DNA from: Polynucleobacter difficilis
Lineage (GTDB): Bacteria > Pseudomonadota > Gammaproteobacteria > Burkholderiales > Burkholderiaceae
Reading direction: 5' to 3'
Length of the DNA: 64,000 bases
Assembly (NCBI RefSeq): GCF_003065365.1
Contig: NZ_CP023276.1
Span: 248,001 to 312,000 of the forward strand
Shown here: positions 35,099 to 44,852 of the stretch, in pieces
Layout of the letters: every line of letters starts with the position of its first letter
Position numbering within the stretch: the first letter of the stretch is position 1
Translations under genes and position numbers: made by a program
Notes under the pieces: model-generated
The model's input: only the letters and a program-made list of their open reading frames with translations
Told to the model about the DNA's origin: nothing
The model's database searches: none

Positions 35099-36925
35099 AT
35101 GTGTGGAATTGCAGGCATCATCTCCTTGAGAGAAGTTGATAAAGATTTAATAGGACGGATGAAGTCTCAGATCATGCATAGAGGCCCAGATGCATCTGGC
35201 ATCGCTATGTTAAATTTAGAGGCAACAGAAGAAAATTGCCCGGATATATTTTTAGGTTTAGCACATACAAGATTATCAATTGTTGATCTTTCGTCCAGCT
35301 CAGATCAACCCCTTATGTATTTAGGTAGATATACCATTACATTTAATGGTGAAATCTACAACTATAAGCAGTTAAGGGATGAATTAGTTCTGCGTGGACA
35401 TGTTTTTCAAACATCCTCAGACACTGAAGTGGTCATTGCAGCTTATGTTGAGTGGGGCCCGGATTGCCTAAATAGATTCAATGGAATGTGGGCATTTTGT
35501 TTAATAGACACATTGAAAAATCAGATATTCATATCGCGGGATAGGATTGGAAAGAAGCCGTTTTATTTTGCATTAAGGGATGAACAAAGCTTTGTTTTTG
35601 CATCCGAAATAAAGGCAATTTTGGAAGTGCTCAAAGCGCCTGTAGAGTATGACTCTAAATTGGTGGATAACTATATTCAAAAAGGACCAGAAGAATGGTG
35701 TGAGGATACAGTTTTTAAGGGGATAAAGCGTTTACCACCTGCCACATACATTTATTGCAAACTTCAGAATCTTATGAGCTATCCTAAATTAATTAAGTTT
35801 TGGGAGCTTAAGCCAAATTTATCTGATGAAGAATTTAACGAGGCCAAGGCGCTTGAATATGCAAAGCAATATTATGAAATATTAAAAAATTCTGTAGAAA
35901 TCAGGATACCAGATGAGGTCAATTTCGGGATTACATTATCAGGCGGCCTTGATAGTTCCTGTATCTTGTATTTAGTAAGCGAGATTCTAAAAACTAGAAA
36001 TTCTACCAATATACCTTTCACATTCTCATCGGTTTATAAAACCTCAGAGTACCAATATTGTGATGAAAGTAAATACATACAAATCTCTGTTAATAGCGTC
36101 AATTGCAGATCGTTTTCTATAGAGCCAAATCCTGCTGAATTAGAAGTCGAAATCGAGACTTATTTACGCTTACTGGATACCCCACCTCAAAATACATTGA
36201 TGTCTAGTTGGTTTACTTATCGACTTGCTAAAAGCCACGGAATAAAGGTCTTGATTGAGGGGCAAGGCGCGGATGAAACACAGGGTGGATATGAGTCATA
36301 TCTAATGTTTTACATTGCAAATATGCAATTGTTCTCTGCATTAAAAAATTCAATTAAAGCATGGAATGTTGCCGCACAAAAAAAATGGATTGTGTTGGGG
36401 TGTATTTTTGCATTTGCCAAGAGCATCTTAGGGAAAAATTATGCAGTAAAAATGGTTGGGCTTTTAAAGATAAGTTCATCCCCATACTTGCCGTTGAACG
36501 CTGTTTTAAAAAATTCTCTAGTCAATCCACTGCAAAATTTAATTCATTATGCGGATAGGGGCTCAATGGGACATTCAATAGAATCTAGGATGCCCTATTT
36601 AGATTATCGGCTAGTAGAATTTCTTGCATCAGTACCAAGTTGTTACAAAATTCACAAAGGCTGGACAAAATATTTATCAAGAATAGCATTTTCAAACAGA
36701 TTGCCTGATGAAATTGTGTGGAGAAAAGAAAAAATGGGTTGGCCTGCACCCGAAAGACAATGGTTTGATAAGGAATTGCGAAGATATAGTGATGATGAAA
36801 TTTCCAAATACATTGGGATTAATGATAAAAAAATCCACTATTTATATAAAAAAAATTTTGGACGTTATGTGCGTTTATATTGTTTGGCAATAAATAAAAA
36901 AATATTTTCAAGGTCATGGGGGTAA
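35099..36925 (+). CDS. asnB: AsnB-like glutamine amidotransferase (second of three)
   Basis: Class II glutaminase with Cys2 (MCGIAGIISL) and HRGPDASG, and a synthetase domain with PP-loop LSGGLDSSCILYL. The later motif is EGQGADETQGGY, where most AsnB proteins have SGDGGDELFGGY, so this member is divergent. 608 aa. It likely amidates a sugar carboxylate. The end overlaps the possible upstream start of the epimerase gene. Confidence 0.82.
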   Translation: MCGIAGIISLREVDKDLIGRMKSQIMHRGPDASGIAMLNLEATEENCPDIFLGLAHTRLSIVDLSSSSDQPLMYLGRYTITFNGEIYNYKQLRDELVLRGHVFQTSSDTEVVIAAYVEWGPDCLNRFNGMWAFCLIDTLKNQIFISRDRIGKKPFYFALRDEQSFVFASEIKAILEVLKAPVEYDSKLVDNYIQKGPEEWCEDTVFKGIKRLPPATYIYCKLQNLMSYPKLIKFWELKPNLSDEEFNEAKALEYAKQYYEILKNSVEIRIPDEVNFGITLSGGLDSSCILYLVSEILKTRNSTNIPFTFSSVYKTSEYQYCDESKYIQISVNSVNCRSFSIEPNPAELEVEIETYLRLLDTPPQNTLMSSWFTYRLAKSHGIKVLIEGQGADETQGGYESYLMFYIANMQLFSALKNSIKAWNVAAQKKWIVLGCIFAFAKSILGKNYAVKMVGLLKISSSPYLPLNAVLKNSLVNPLQNLIHYADRGSMGHSIESRMPYLDYRLVEFLASVPSCYKIHKGWTKYLSRIAFSNRLPDEIVWRKEKMGWPAPERQWFDKELRRYSDDEISKYIGINDKKIHYLYKKNFGRYVRLYCLAINKKIFSRSWG

Positions 36926-36930
36926 AAATA

Positions 36931-38010
36931 ATGAATAAGAAAATAATGACTATTGTCGGCGCTCGACCACAATTTATTAAGGCCGCACCAGTATCTTTTG
37001 AAATTTCGGAAAGAAATGGACTAGAAGAAGTTTTAGTACATACAGGGCAACATTTTGATGACGCAATGAGTGGGATTTTTTTTCGAGAGCTTGGGCTTCC
37101 TCAGCCAAATTTTAATTTGGGAATATCAAATATGGCCCATGGTGATATGATAGGATCGATGTTAATTGAGTTGACGAAGGTGATTGGTTCAGTGAGGCCG
37201 GATATGGTTCTTGTATATGGAGACACAAACTCAACCTTAGCAGGCGCTTTAGCCGCAAGAAAATGTAATATTCCCGTTGCACATGTTGAAGGTGGATTAA
37301 GAAATTACGATCTTTCTATACCTGAAGATACAAATAGGGTATTAACAGATAGAATTTCTGACATCATTTTTTATTCTACTAATGTAGCTTTTAAGAATTT
37401 AGAAATTGAAGGTTTTTTAAACTTCCCGGTAAAAATATATAGAACTGATGATCTTCTAACTGACGCGATAAAGTTATTTAAGAAATATGCAAAGGAGCCT
37501 ACTAGTCTTATTAAACGTCCATATATATTAGCAACGATTCATAGGGAGTCAAATACAAGTTCAGATAGTTTGAAAATAATTATTAATGCCTTAAATCTGA
37601 TATCAAAAGACTGCAACATTTATTTTCCTTGTCATTACAGAACCAAAAAAGCAATAAAAGATTTGGATTTAAGTTTGTCCGGCAACATACACTGTGTTGA
37701 GCCACTTGGGTACTTGGAAATGTTGTATGCGATTGAAAATTCAAAATTTGTAATTACAGATAGTGGCGGGCTACAAAGAGAGGCATACTTGTTTAATAAA
37801 AAATCTTTATTACTAATGGGGTATACGCCATGGGAAGAGTTGGTTGATGGAGGCTATTCGATGACTTCAGAAATTAATTCAAAAAAAATTGCATCAAATT
37901 ATTTTGATATGAATTCTAAAAATGTAGATTTCAGTACAGAGATATATGGAAGTGGCAAAGGTGCAAAGAAAATAGTGGATGTTTTATTTGAGGTATTAAA
38001 TGAGGTTTAA
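36931..38010 (+). CDS. UDP-HexNAc 2-epimerase (WecB/WbpI family)
   Basis: A non-hydrolysing C2 epimerase that makes UDP-ManNAc or, if WbpI-like, UDP-ManNAc3NAcA from the wbpBDE product. MTIVGARPQFIKAAPV, VHTGQHFDDAMSG, VYGDTNSTLAGALAARK, HVEGGLR, PEDTNRVLTD and ITDSGGLQREA are diagnostic, and catalytic D, E, E and H positions (GDT, HVE, PED, IHR) are present. ATG 36931 is preceded by GGGGG; ATG 36916 is an in-frame alternative overlapping asnB. It overlaps the PIG-L gene by 11 bp. Confidence 0.88.
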   Translation: MNKKIMTIVGARPQFIKAAPVSFEISERNGLEEVLVHTGQHFDDAMSGIFFRELGLPQPNFNLGISNMAHGDMIGSMLIELTKVIGSVRPDMVLVYGDTNSTLAGALAARKCNIPVAHVEGGLRNYDLSIPEDTNRVLTDRISDIIFYSTNVAFKNLEIEGFLNFPVKIYRTDDLLTDAIKLFKKYAKEPTSLIKRPYILATIHRESNTSSDSLKIIINALNLISKDCNIYFPCHYRTKKAIKDLDLSLSGNIHCVEPLGYLEMLYAIENSKFVITDSGGLQREAYLFNKKSLLLMGYTPWEELVDGGYSMTSEINSKKIASNYFDMNSKNVDFSTEIYGSGKGAKKIVDVLFEVLNEV

Positions 38011-38641
38011 GGAAAATGATCGAGCTCTAATATTGGCGCCACATTGTGATGATGGAGAGTTGGGCTTAGGCGGTACGATTTCAAAGCTAGTAAGCGGTAA
38101 GGTGGATGTTGTATATGTTGCATTTTCTTTGGCTGAAAAATCAATACCTAAAGGATTGCCGCCGGATACAACGCGGAAAGAAGTTTACAAAGCTACCGAT
38201 TGTCTTGGAATACCAGCGAAAAATGTAATTCTTTATGATTTTGAGGTCAGAATATTTACGGATTTTAGGCAAAAGATTTTAGATTCTATGATTGAATTGC
38301 AAAAAAAAATAAATCCAAAAGTTGTATTTATTCCCTCATTAAGCGATAAGCATCAAGATCATCAAGTTATTGCAATTGAGGCTATCAGAGCATTTAAGGG
38401 CGCGAATATATTTTCTTATGATTTACCCTGGAATAGCCAAAAATTTACTCCAAACTTATTTATATCCATTAGCAAAATTGATTTGGATCGCAAAAAAAAA
38501 TCAATATCTTGCTATGAATCCCAAAAAAATAAAATATATATGAATGACGATTTTGTAGAATCCTTGGCTATAGTGAGGGGTGCACAGTCTAATTATAGAT
38601 ATGCTGAAGCTTTTGAGATAGTGAAATGCAATATAGATTAA
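38000..38641 (+). CDS. PIG-L/LmbE-family deacetylase
   Basis: 213 aa with metal-site motif APHCDDGELGLGG (H15, D17, D18) and a second His pair in SDKHQDHQ, the hallmark of the PIG-L N-acetylglucosaminyl deacetylase fold. No signal peptide, so it probably deacetylates a sugar nucleotide or undecaprenyl-linked HexNAc in the cytoplasm. Overlaps with the epimerase before it and the LpxD-like acyltransferase after it suggest a linked epimerise-deacetylate-reacylate sequence (inference). Confidence 0.78.
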   Translation: MRFKENDRALILAPHCDDGELGLGGTISKLVSGKVDVVYVAFSLAEKSIPKGLPPDTTRKEVYKATDCLGIPAKNVILYDFEVRIFTDFRQKILDSMIELQKKINPKVVFIPSLSDKHQDHQVIAIEAIRAFKGANIFSYDLPWNSQKFTPNLFISISKIDLDRKKKSISCYESQKNKIYMNDDFVESLAIVRGAQSNYRYAEAFEIVKCNID

Positions 38642-39507
38642 ACGTAAGCCAAATTGAAATTGAAAAATTTCTTAATCTAAAGTGCAGTAAAAATAGTATT
38701 ACAGTAAGCAATATTTGCTCTTATTCTCGTCCACTGCAAAATAGTTTGCTTTTTATCAAAAATAATAAAATGCCAGTTGAGCATTTAAAAGGCTGCATTA
38801 TTTTTTGTCCAAAAGATTATGATCTTAATCAAGGTGAAAATATCCTTTTAAGGGTGGAGAATCCCAAATTTATTTTTTCAAAAGTAATATCTAATTTTGC
38901 CCAAAGAAAATTGAAGCAGGGCTTTATTAGCGATGATGTTGAAATTGGGCAAGGATGTGTAATTGGAGACCAAGTTTCTATTGGCGCAGGCACAAAAATA
39001 TTGAACAACGTTGTCATTGCGCCTGGTGTTACTATCGGATCAGAATGCTATATTAAATCTGGCGCTGTAATTGGTGAAGAGGGTTTTGGTATGGTATTTA
39101 ATAATAGCAGTATGCCAGAAAGAGTTTTGCATTTGGGCTCCGTTTTCATTGGGGATCATGTGGAAATAGGTGCAAATTGCACCATAGCAAGTGGTAGCAT
39201 TGACGATACAAGAATTGAAAGTTTTGTAAAAATCGATGATCAAGTCCACGTCGCTCATAATTGCGTAATTCACAGAGGTGCAATTATTACTGCAGGTGTG
39301 ATTTTTAGTGGGGGTGTTGAGGTAGGGTCTAGAGCATGGATAGGTCCAAACTCAACTATTATTCAAAGAACTAAAATTGGTGAGAAAGCCCTTATTGGAA
39401 TAGGGGGGATAGTTACAACAGATGTCAATTCATCACAAACTGTAATGGGGATTTCTTCGATGCCATTACGAGCGTTAAGTAAAGCATTAAAAAAAATATT
39501 GGATTAA
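38626..39507 (+). CDS. LpxD-like left-handed beta-helix acyltransferase
   Basis: 293 aa. The N-terminal about 95 residues form an LpxD-like cap (SYSRPLQNSLLFI and later), followed by hexapeptide repeats (IGQGCVIGDQVSIGAG) and the segment KIDDQVHVAHNCVI, which aligns with the catalytic His region of LpxD. It is shorter than true LpxD (about 340) and far from lpxA/fabZ/lpxB, so it is probably a sugar N-acyltransferase. It may reacylate the amine exposed by the PIG-L enzyme, whose gene it overlaps by 16 bp. Confidence 0.75.
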   Translation: MQYRLNVSQIEIEKFLNLKCSKNSITVSNICSYSRPLQNSLLFIKNNKMPVEHLKGCIIFCPKDYDLNQGENILLRVENPKFIFSKVISNFAQRKLKQGFISDDVEIGQGCVIGDQVSIGAGTKILNNVVIAPGVTIGSECYIKSGAVIGEEGFGMVFNNSSMPERVLHLGSVFIGDHVEIGANCTIASGSIDDTRIESFVKIDDQVHVAHNCVIHRGAIITAGVIFSGGVEVGSRAWIGPNSTIIQRTKIGEKALIGIGGIVTTDVNSSQTVMGISSMPLRALSKALKKILD

Positions 39508-39509
39508 AA

Positions 39510-40748
39510 ATTAAAATAATTTTTTTCGTAGCACCTTTCTTTCCGCCAATTAACCTAAGTGCTACGGAACGTGCTGTAAGGTTGGCAAAATCTCTTTCCG
39601 AACACTGCGACATGCTTTATGTGTTTACTCTTGGCAGAATCGGTATCCCAAATAAATGGATAGACTATGAGTTAGAGTCTACCTTTTTAGAAGACCTACC
39701 TAAAAATATAAAAATTGTAGAAATAAACTCATTATTTAAAAATATATTATTCATAGACATAAAAAATGGGCAAGCAAAAGCAAATGTATTGGGGGCGTTG
39801 TCATACCTAATAACCTCAGATTTAGGCCTTTTTTGGACTCCGAGTCTTTATAAGGAACTAAAAGCATATGCGAAAAAATTAACACCTAAATATATAATTT
39901 TTACATGCCCATTCTTTTTGCCAATAATACTCGGGGTAATTCTAAAGAGAAAATTCTCAATTCCATTTGTAATTGATTATAGAGATTTATGGTTTAATAA
40001 GCCAATGGGGCATCTTTCTATAATTGGTAAATGCCTCTCCTATATTATTGAAAAGTTTTGTAATAACGAAGCTCATTTAATTTCTACAATATCAAAAACT
40101 TACACAAATGAATTGCTTGGTTCAAATCCAAGAAAACTAGTTTTATATAATTTGAATAATAATAATTTTTTTAAATATGATAAAAAAAATAATTTAGAAT
40201 ATTTTAACATTGTATATATTGGATCAATTTATCGCGGGCAACGAAGTTTCAAGCCAATTCTCAATGCTATTTCATTATTTGAGAAAAAAATTAGAAACAA
40301 AATTATAATAAATTACTACGGTGATCAGGGTCATATTCTCCTAGAAGAATTTAATGAATATTCAGAATTAAATTTTATCGATAATGGAAGAGTTCTAAAA
40401 GAAAATATAAACAGATTGATTGCTGATAGTGATTTGCTAATATCGCTAGTACACACAGATGAAGTTACTACTAAGTTATCAGTAAAAGGAATTATGACGG
40501 GTAAAATATTTGAGTATTTGCCGAGTAAGAAGCCCATACTTAATATTGCACCTAAAAATGCGGAACTAGTAGAATTTTTCAAGGAACTTGGGCAAAATCA
40601 GGTTTTCTCACATACCGCTAATGATATTTCTGGAATAAGCAAAACTATATTAGAAATAATGGAGTTAAGAAAAAACATAGATATAAAATTACTCCCGACA
40701 TGGAATCAGTACTTTAATAAATTTTGGTATGAGTTAAATAAAACTTAA
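39510..40748 (+). CDS. GT-B glycosyltransferase with apparent ATT start
   Basis: From the first ordinary start codon in frame (TTG 39582) the protein would begin inside the first helix. The frame stays open upstream and encodes KIIFFVAPFFPPINLSATER, a canonical GT-B first strand and loop. The only start-like codon there is ATT at 39510, 2 nt after the lpxD-like stop, with GGA 6 nt upstream. I therefore place the start at ATT (about 412 aa). The C-terminal half has GKIFEYLPSKKPILNIAP, typical of GT4-like donors. Its region is very AT-rich. Confidence 0.7.
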   Translation: MKIIFFVAPFFPPINLSATERAVRLAKSLSEHCDMLYVFTLGRIGIPNKWIDYELESTFLEDLPKNIKIVEINSLFKNILFIDIKNGQAKANVLGALSYLITSDLGLFWTPSLYKELKAYAKKLTPKYIIFTCPFFLPIILGVILKRKFSIPFVIDYRDLWFNKPMGHLSIIGKCLSYIIEKFCNNEAHLISTISKTYTNELLGSNPRKLVLYNLNNNNFFKYDKKNNLEYFNIVYIGSIYRGQRSFKPILNAISLFEKKIRNKIIINYYGDQGHILLEEFNEYSELNFIDNGRVLKENINRLIADSDLLISLVHTDEVTTKLSVKGIMTGKIFEYLPSKKPILNIAPKNAELVEFFKELGQNQVFSHTANDISGISKTILEIMELRKNIDIKLLPTWNQYFNKFWYELNKT

Positions 40749-40756
40749 CTGATTTA

Positions 40757-42457
40757 ATGATAATGCTAAATGAATTAATAAAATTCCTGCCTAAGAATAA
40801 GATGAGCAGTCTTATTTTTATAATTCTCATATCAATAATCGTTGGTGTAATTGAGACTTTAAGTGTGGCGGCATTAATTCCGCTTTTAGGAATAATATCA
40901 AACGCAGAACTAATAAGTACCAATAAATATCATAAAATTGCATTTGGATTTTTTGGAAATGAAAGTATTAAATCCTATATTATAGTTTTATCGATAGTAA
41001 CTTTACTTTTTTATTTTTTTAGAGGAGTAATTGGGTTTTATTACAATAAGTTTATATCTAAATTTTCTTTTTCTATATATCTCCACTTTCAAAAGATGCT
41101 ATCTAGGAAATTTTTAGAAACCACCTATTTAGATTATTTAGGAAAAGATATAGGAGATTATTTAAAATTAATGACTAAAGAGCTTGTTAATATAACTACA
41201 ATTTATTCGTCTTTTGTATTAATTGTAAGTGAAATAATAATTTTCTTAATGATATTTACTTTACTTTTATATTTTGATGTAAGAACAACGCTATCAGTTA
41301 CAGCAGTATTATCGTTTATAGGGGTTGTAAATTTATTATATGTTTCAAAGAAGATACGTATTCAAGGGGATGTAAGGGAGTTGGCTGAGAGTCAAATTTA
41401 TATAAACCTCAAAGAAATTTTCTCGTCATTTAAGTTATTGAAATTTTCTAAATCTACTCCATTTTTTTTGAATAGGTTGGATTCAAATACCTCCAAATTT
41501 ATAGATGCAAATGTACAAAATCAAACAATAAGTAATACTCCAAGAATAATGCTTGAGACTTCTGCATTTATGCTTGTAATAATAATAGCGGTATTAATTT
41601 GGAGTAGAGGATCTGCTGGGGAAGCGATAGCATCATTATCATTATTTCTATTTGCCTTATTTAGGTTGCTTCCTTCTATTAATCGTATTATTTCATCAAT
41701 AAATATTATTAATTATTCAATGCCATCACTTGATATTATTAGTGCTGAATTATCTAGAAAAGAATATAACTATAATAATCAAAATATTTTATTTTTAGAT
41801 TCCATTGAATTAAGAAATATATCATTCTCCTACGGCCATGTAAATGTTATAAATAGAGTAAATATAATAATTAAAAAAGGAGAAAAGGTAGTTATTACCG
41901 GCAGAAGCGGTTCTGGCAAAACAACTATTGTTGACTTAATCTCTGGCTTGTTAACACCGTCAGAGGGCGATATATTTGTTGATGGAATAAGTATATCAAA
42001 TCCTGCTGCTAAATTATGGCAACAAAAAATTGGATACCTGCCGCAAAACCCCTATATATGCAATGATACAGTAGAAGAAAATATTTTTTTTGGGATGCCG
42101 CCGGATTATGAGAAGTTAATAAATGTGTTGAATAAAACACAAATGCTCGACATTTTTACAAACGATAATCTTGGCTTTAAGGTCATTCTTGGGGATGGCG
42201 GAGCAAGATTAAGTGGGGGGCAGAAGCAGCGAATTGCCTTAGCTCGACTGCTCTATGCTGAGACGGAAGTAATTATTTTTGATGAGCCAATAGCCTCATT
42301 GGATAAAAATACTAGCAATGAAATTATTGAATTACTGTTTGATGCTGAGTCTAATAAAACAATAATTGCAATTGACCATAGTGGTTATATTAAGAATTAC
42401 TGCGATAGAGAAATTGTTGTTGAAAATGGCACTATTAGTGCTTTTAATTTACGCTAA
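40757..42457 (+). CDS. ABC-type lipid-linked oligosaccharide flippase candidate (MsbA/PglK-like)
   Basis: A half-transporter of 566 aa: about six transmembrane helices in residues 1-320, then an ATPase domain. The Walker A motif GRSGSGKT starts near residue 381, signature LSGGQKQR near 485, Walker B VIIFDEP near 505, then the switch His (AIDHSG). No Wzx-type flippase is seen, so this is the best candidate for flipping undecaprenyl-linked O-units, as PglK does. Start ATG 40757 or 40763. Strongly AT-rich. Confidence 0.85.
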   Translation: MIMLNELIKFLPKNKMSSLIFIILISIIVGVIETLSVAALIPLLGIISNAELISTNKYHKIAFGFFGNESIKSYIIVLSIVTLLFYFFRGVIGFYYNKFISKFSFSIYLHFQKMLSRKFLETTYLDYLGKDIGDYLKLMTKELVNITTIYSSFVLIVSEIIIFLMIFTLLLYFDVRTTLSVTAVLSFIGVVNLLYVSKKIRIQGDVRELAESQIYINLKEIFSSFKLLKFSKSTPFFLNRLDSNTSKFIDANVQNQTISNTPRIMLETSAFMLVIIIAVLIWSRGSAGEAIASLSLFLFALFRLLPSINRIISSINIINYSMPSLDIISAELSRKEYNYNNQNILFLDSIELRNISFSYGHVNVINRVNIIIKKGEKVVITGRSGSGKTTIVDLISGLLTPSEGDIFVDGISISNPAAKLWQQKIGYLPQNPYICNDTVEENIFFGMPPDYEKLINVLNKTQMLDIFTNDNLGFKVILGDGGARLSGGQKQRIALARLLYAETEVIIFDEPIASLDKNTSNEIIELLFDAESNKTIIAIDHSGYIKNYCDREIVVENGTISAFNLR

Positions 42458-42469
42458 GCAAGTTTCTAA

Positions 42470-43675
42470 ATGTTCACTATTTATCCAAATTATTTTAAAG
42501 CTGAAATATTCGAAATTAATGAGATATATTATAGTAAATTTGCATTATGTAATATTACATTACTTTTATTTATATTATCTTTAATTTTCGGATTTAAATT
42601 ATTTCGCAGTTGGAAAATAGCTTTTACATTATCATTTATAAAATCCGCATTCTTTTTTTTATTTTTTTTCTTTTTTTTTAATGCAACAAATTTTAACGAA
42701 ATTGATTCATTAACTTATATTGAGGGTACAAAGGCTTTAGTGGAATCTGTCAATAGCGTGGATGCCTTTATAAACTTTGATAATTTTAGGAATTACGGAC
42801 AGGGACATTATTTTTATTATATTTATAGCTTCATATTATGTAAAATATTTGGAACCTATATCTTTGTTCCAATAGCATTTAATATCATAAGTACATATTT
42901 TGGTGGTTATTTAATCTTTCAGATATTAAAAAAATTTTATAAAATTAATAATGAAGTTTGTAAAGTTTTGACGATCATATTTTTACTGCATTGGGAAAAC
43001 ATATTTTGGAGCAGTTTTTTTAATCTTCGAGATATCCTTATACAAACATCAATACTTGCAACAACATATCTTTTTATTAAATTTACTACAGATGATAGTA
43101 AATATAAAATTTTGAATTTTGGCATTCTTTTAATTTCATTCTCAATTTTATTTATTCTGAGGGTCCATATTGCAATTGCGCTTTTTGCCCTATTTTATTT
43201 TTTATACTTCTTTATCAATGGAATTTCATCAAAAAAAATACTAGGAATCCTACTTATGTCTGTCGTGGGCTTTTTCTATACAAGTGAATTTTTAAATGTA
43301 GTTATTAAATGGCTTGAATTTTTTGATTTAGGATATGGACTTAAGATGTTAAGATATTTTTTCTCACCCGCCCCATTTACGCATCTGTATGGAGGATATG
43401 GTTATTTAATATTGTCAACGCCACTTAATATAATTTTATTCCCATTTACTATTATAGGCGTAATCTATTTATATAATAAAAATAAAATTACTACACTAAT
43501 ATTATTTTCTGTTTTATTATCAATTACTTTTATTATGTCAGGCTATGAAAATGTACAAGGCCCAAGACAAAGGCTAATGATAATTCCTTTTCTGTATATT
43601 TTTCAATCGATTGGGTTTTTAAGAGCTATTAGTCACTTCAAAAATACTTTTAACAACAAAAATCAACTTAATTAG
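42470..43675 (+). CDS. Multi-pass membrane protein, O-antigen polymerase (Wzy) candidate
   Basis: A 401-aa, extremely hydrophobic protein with about 10 membrane segments. Loop motifs include FNEIDSLTYIEGTKAL early and QGPRQRLMIIPFLYI near the end, an arrangement seen in Wzy/EpsG-like polymerases and some GT-C enzymes. Family-level assignment is weak because Wzy proteins share little sequence. It follows the ABC flippase candidate by 12 bp, which supports a role in O-unit export or polymerisation. Among the most AT-rich genes in the window. Confidence 0.6.
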   Translation: MFTIYPNYFKAEIFEINEIYYSKFALCNITLLLFILSLIFGFKLFRSWKIAFTLSFIKSAFFFLFFFFFFNATNFNEIDSLTYIEGTKALVESVNSVDAFINFDNFRNYGQGHYFYYIYSFILCKIFGTYIFVPIAFNIISTYFGGYLIFQILKKFYKINNEVCKVLTIIFLLHWENIFWSSFFNLRDILIQTSILATTYLFIKFTTDDSKYKILNFGILLISFSILFILRVHIAIALFALFYFLYFFINGISSKKILGILLMSVVGFFYTSEFLNVVIKWLEFFDLGYGLKMLRYFFSPAPFTHLYGGYGYLILSTPLNIILFPFTIIGVIYLYNKNKITTLILFSVLLSITFIMSGYENVQGPRQRLMIIPFLYIFQSIGFLRAISHFKNTFNNKNQLN

Positions 43676-43703
43676 TTTAAATTTTTTTATTTAAATCAGG
43701 AGT

Positions 43704-44852
43704 ATGCATTTGGTAAGGATAATTCATATTATTATTGGATTGAATGTTGGCGGAGCTGAAATGATGCTAGTACGTCTATTAAAATATAAATCTATAACTG
43801 GTGGGTTCGAATGCATGGTGGTTTCTTTAACGGACGTTGGTAAATTAGGGCCGACTATTGAAGGTATGGGTATCAGAGTAATTGCTATTAATATTACGTC
43901 GATATTAAATTTACCTTTTTCTTTTATAAAGCTTATTCATATAATTAAAGAATATAGGCCTAATATAGTACAAACTTGGATGTATCACTCCGATTTACTT
44001 GGTGGAATTGCGGCTCGAATTTGTGGTGTGAAAAGAGTTATATGGAACATCAGAAATACACAAATCTCACATAAAAATTTTAGCCTCTCATATTTTCTAG
44101 TAAAGCTGTGCGCTGTTTTTTCTTATTTCTTACCAACTAATATTGTTTGCTGTGCAAATTCCGTGCTTTCGTTTCACGTGGCAAGGGGGTTTAGTCGAAA
44201 GAAAATGCTTGTTATTAATAACGGTTACGAATTACCAAAGAAATATATTTTTTCGAACTCTGAAAAGATATTTTCTAGGGAGCGGATAGGAATAAATCGA
44301 GATGACTTTATCATTGGTGCTGTTGGTAGATTTGATATTTTGAAGGACTACAAAAACTTTATTCTTGGCGCAGCTGAATTCGCTAGAGTTGTTCCTAATA
44401 CTAAATTTATTTTAGTCGGTAAAGATATTAACTGGAATAATTACCTGTTGGTTAATTGGATTTTAGAGGCTAATATGTCTACTAACTTTATTCTTCTAGG
44501 TGAGCGTAGCGATATTAATGAATTATTTTTAGCGATGGATATTTTTTGCTCGTCATCAAAATCTGAAGGCTTCTCTAATGTAGTGGCAGAGGCTATGGCT
44601 ATGAGGTTGCCATGCGTTGTTACAAATGTGGGTGATTCAGCTTTGATAGTCGGGGATTCTGGCATTGTGGTGCCGCCGGAAGATTACGTTGCTCTCTCAG
44701 AAGGTTTCTTTGAGTTATTTTCGCTTGGTGCTTGTGGCCGCTTATTAAGAGGTAGTCGGGCTAGGGAATTGATTATTAATGGATTTTCGATTGATTTTAT
44801 CGGTTCTCTTTATATGAAATTATATCTTTCGGACGAAAAGCACTGTGCGTAA
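43704..44852 (+). CDS. Glycosyltransferase family 4
   Basis: 382 aa. N-terminal IIIGLNVGGAEMMLVRLL is the classical GT4 acceptor-side loop. The donor-binding region is CSSSKSEGFSNVVAEAMAMRLPCVVTNVGDSA, and VGRFDILKDYKNFI marks the start of the second domain. A good ribosome site (GGAG) lies 5 nt before the ATG. Overlaps the next gene by 8 bp. Probably transfers a hexose or HexNAc in O-unit assembly. Confidence 0.88.
   Translation: MHLVRIIHIIIGLNVGGAEMMLVRLLKYKSITGGFECMVVSLTDVGKLGPTIEGMGIRVIAINITSILNLPFSFIKLIHIIKEYRPNIVQTWMYHSDLLGGIAARICGVKRVIWNIRNTQISHKNFSLSYFLVKLCAVFSYFLPTNIVCCANSVLSFHVARGFSRKKMLVINNGYELPKKYIFSNSEKIFSRERIGINRDDFIIGAVGRFDILKDYKNFILGAAEFARVVPNTKFILVGKDINWNNYLLVNWILEANMSTNFILLGERSDINELFLAMDIFCSSSKSEGFSNVVAEAMAMRLPCVVTNVGDSALIVGDSGIVVPPEDYVALSEGFFELFSLGACGRLLRGSRARELIINGFSIDFIGSLYMKLYLSDEKHCA

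Noticed and set aside
38626..39507. True LpxD of lipid A synthesis
   Set aside because: It is too short, is not near lpxA, fabZ or lpxB, and overlaps O-antigen genes.
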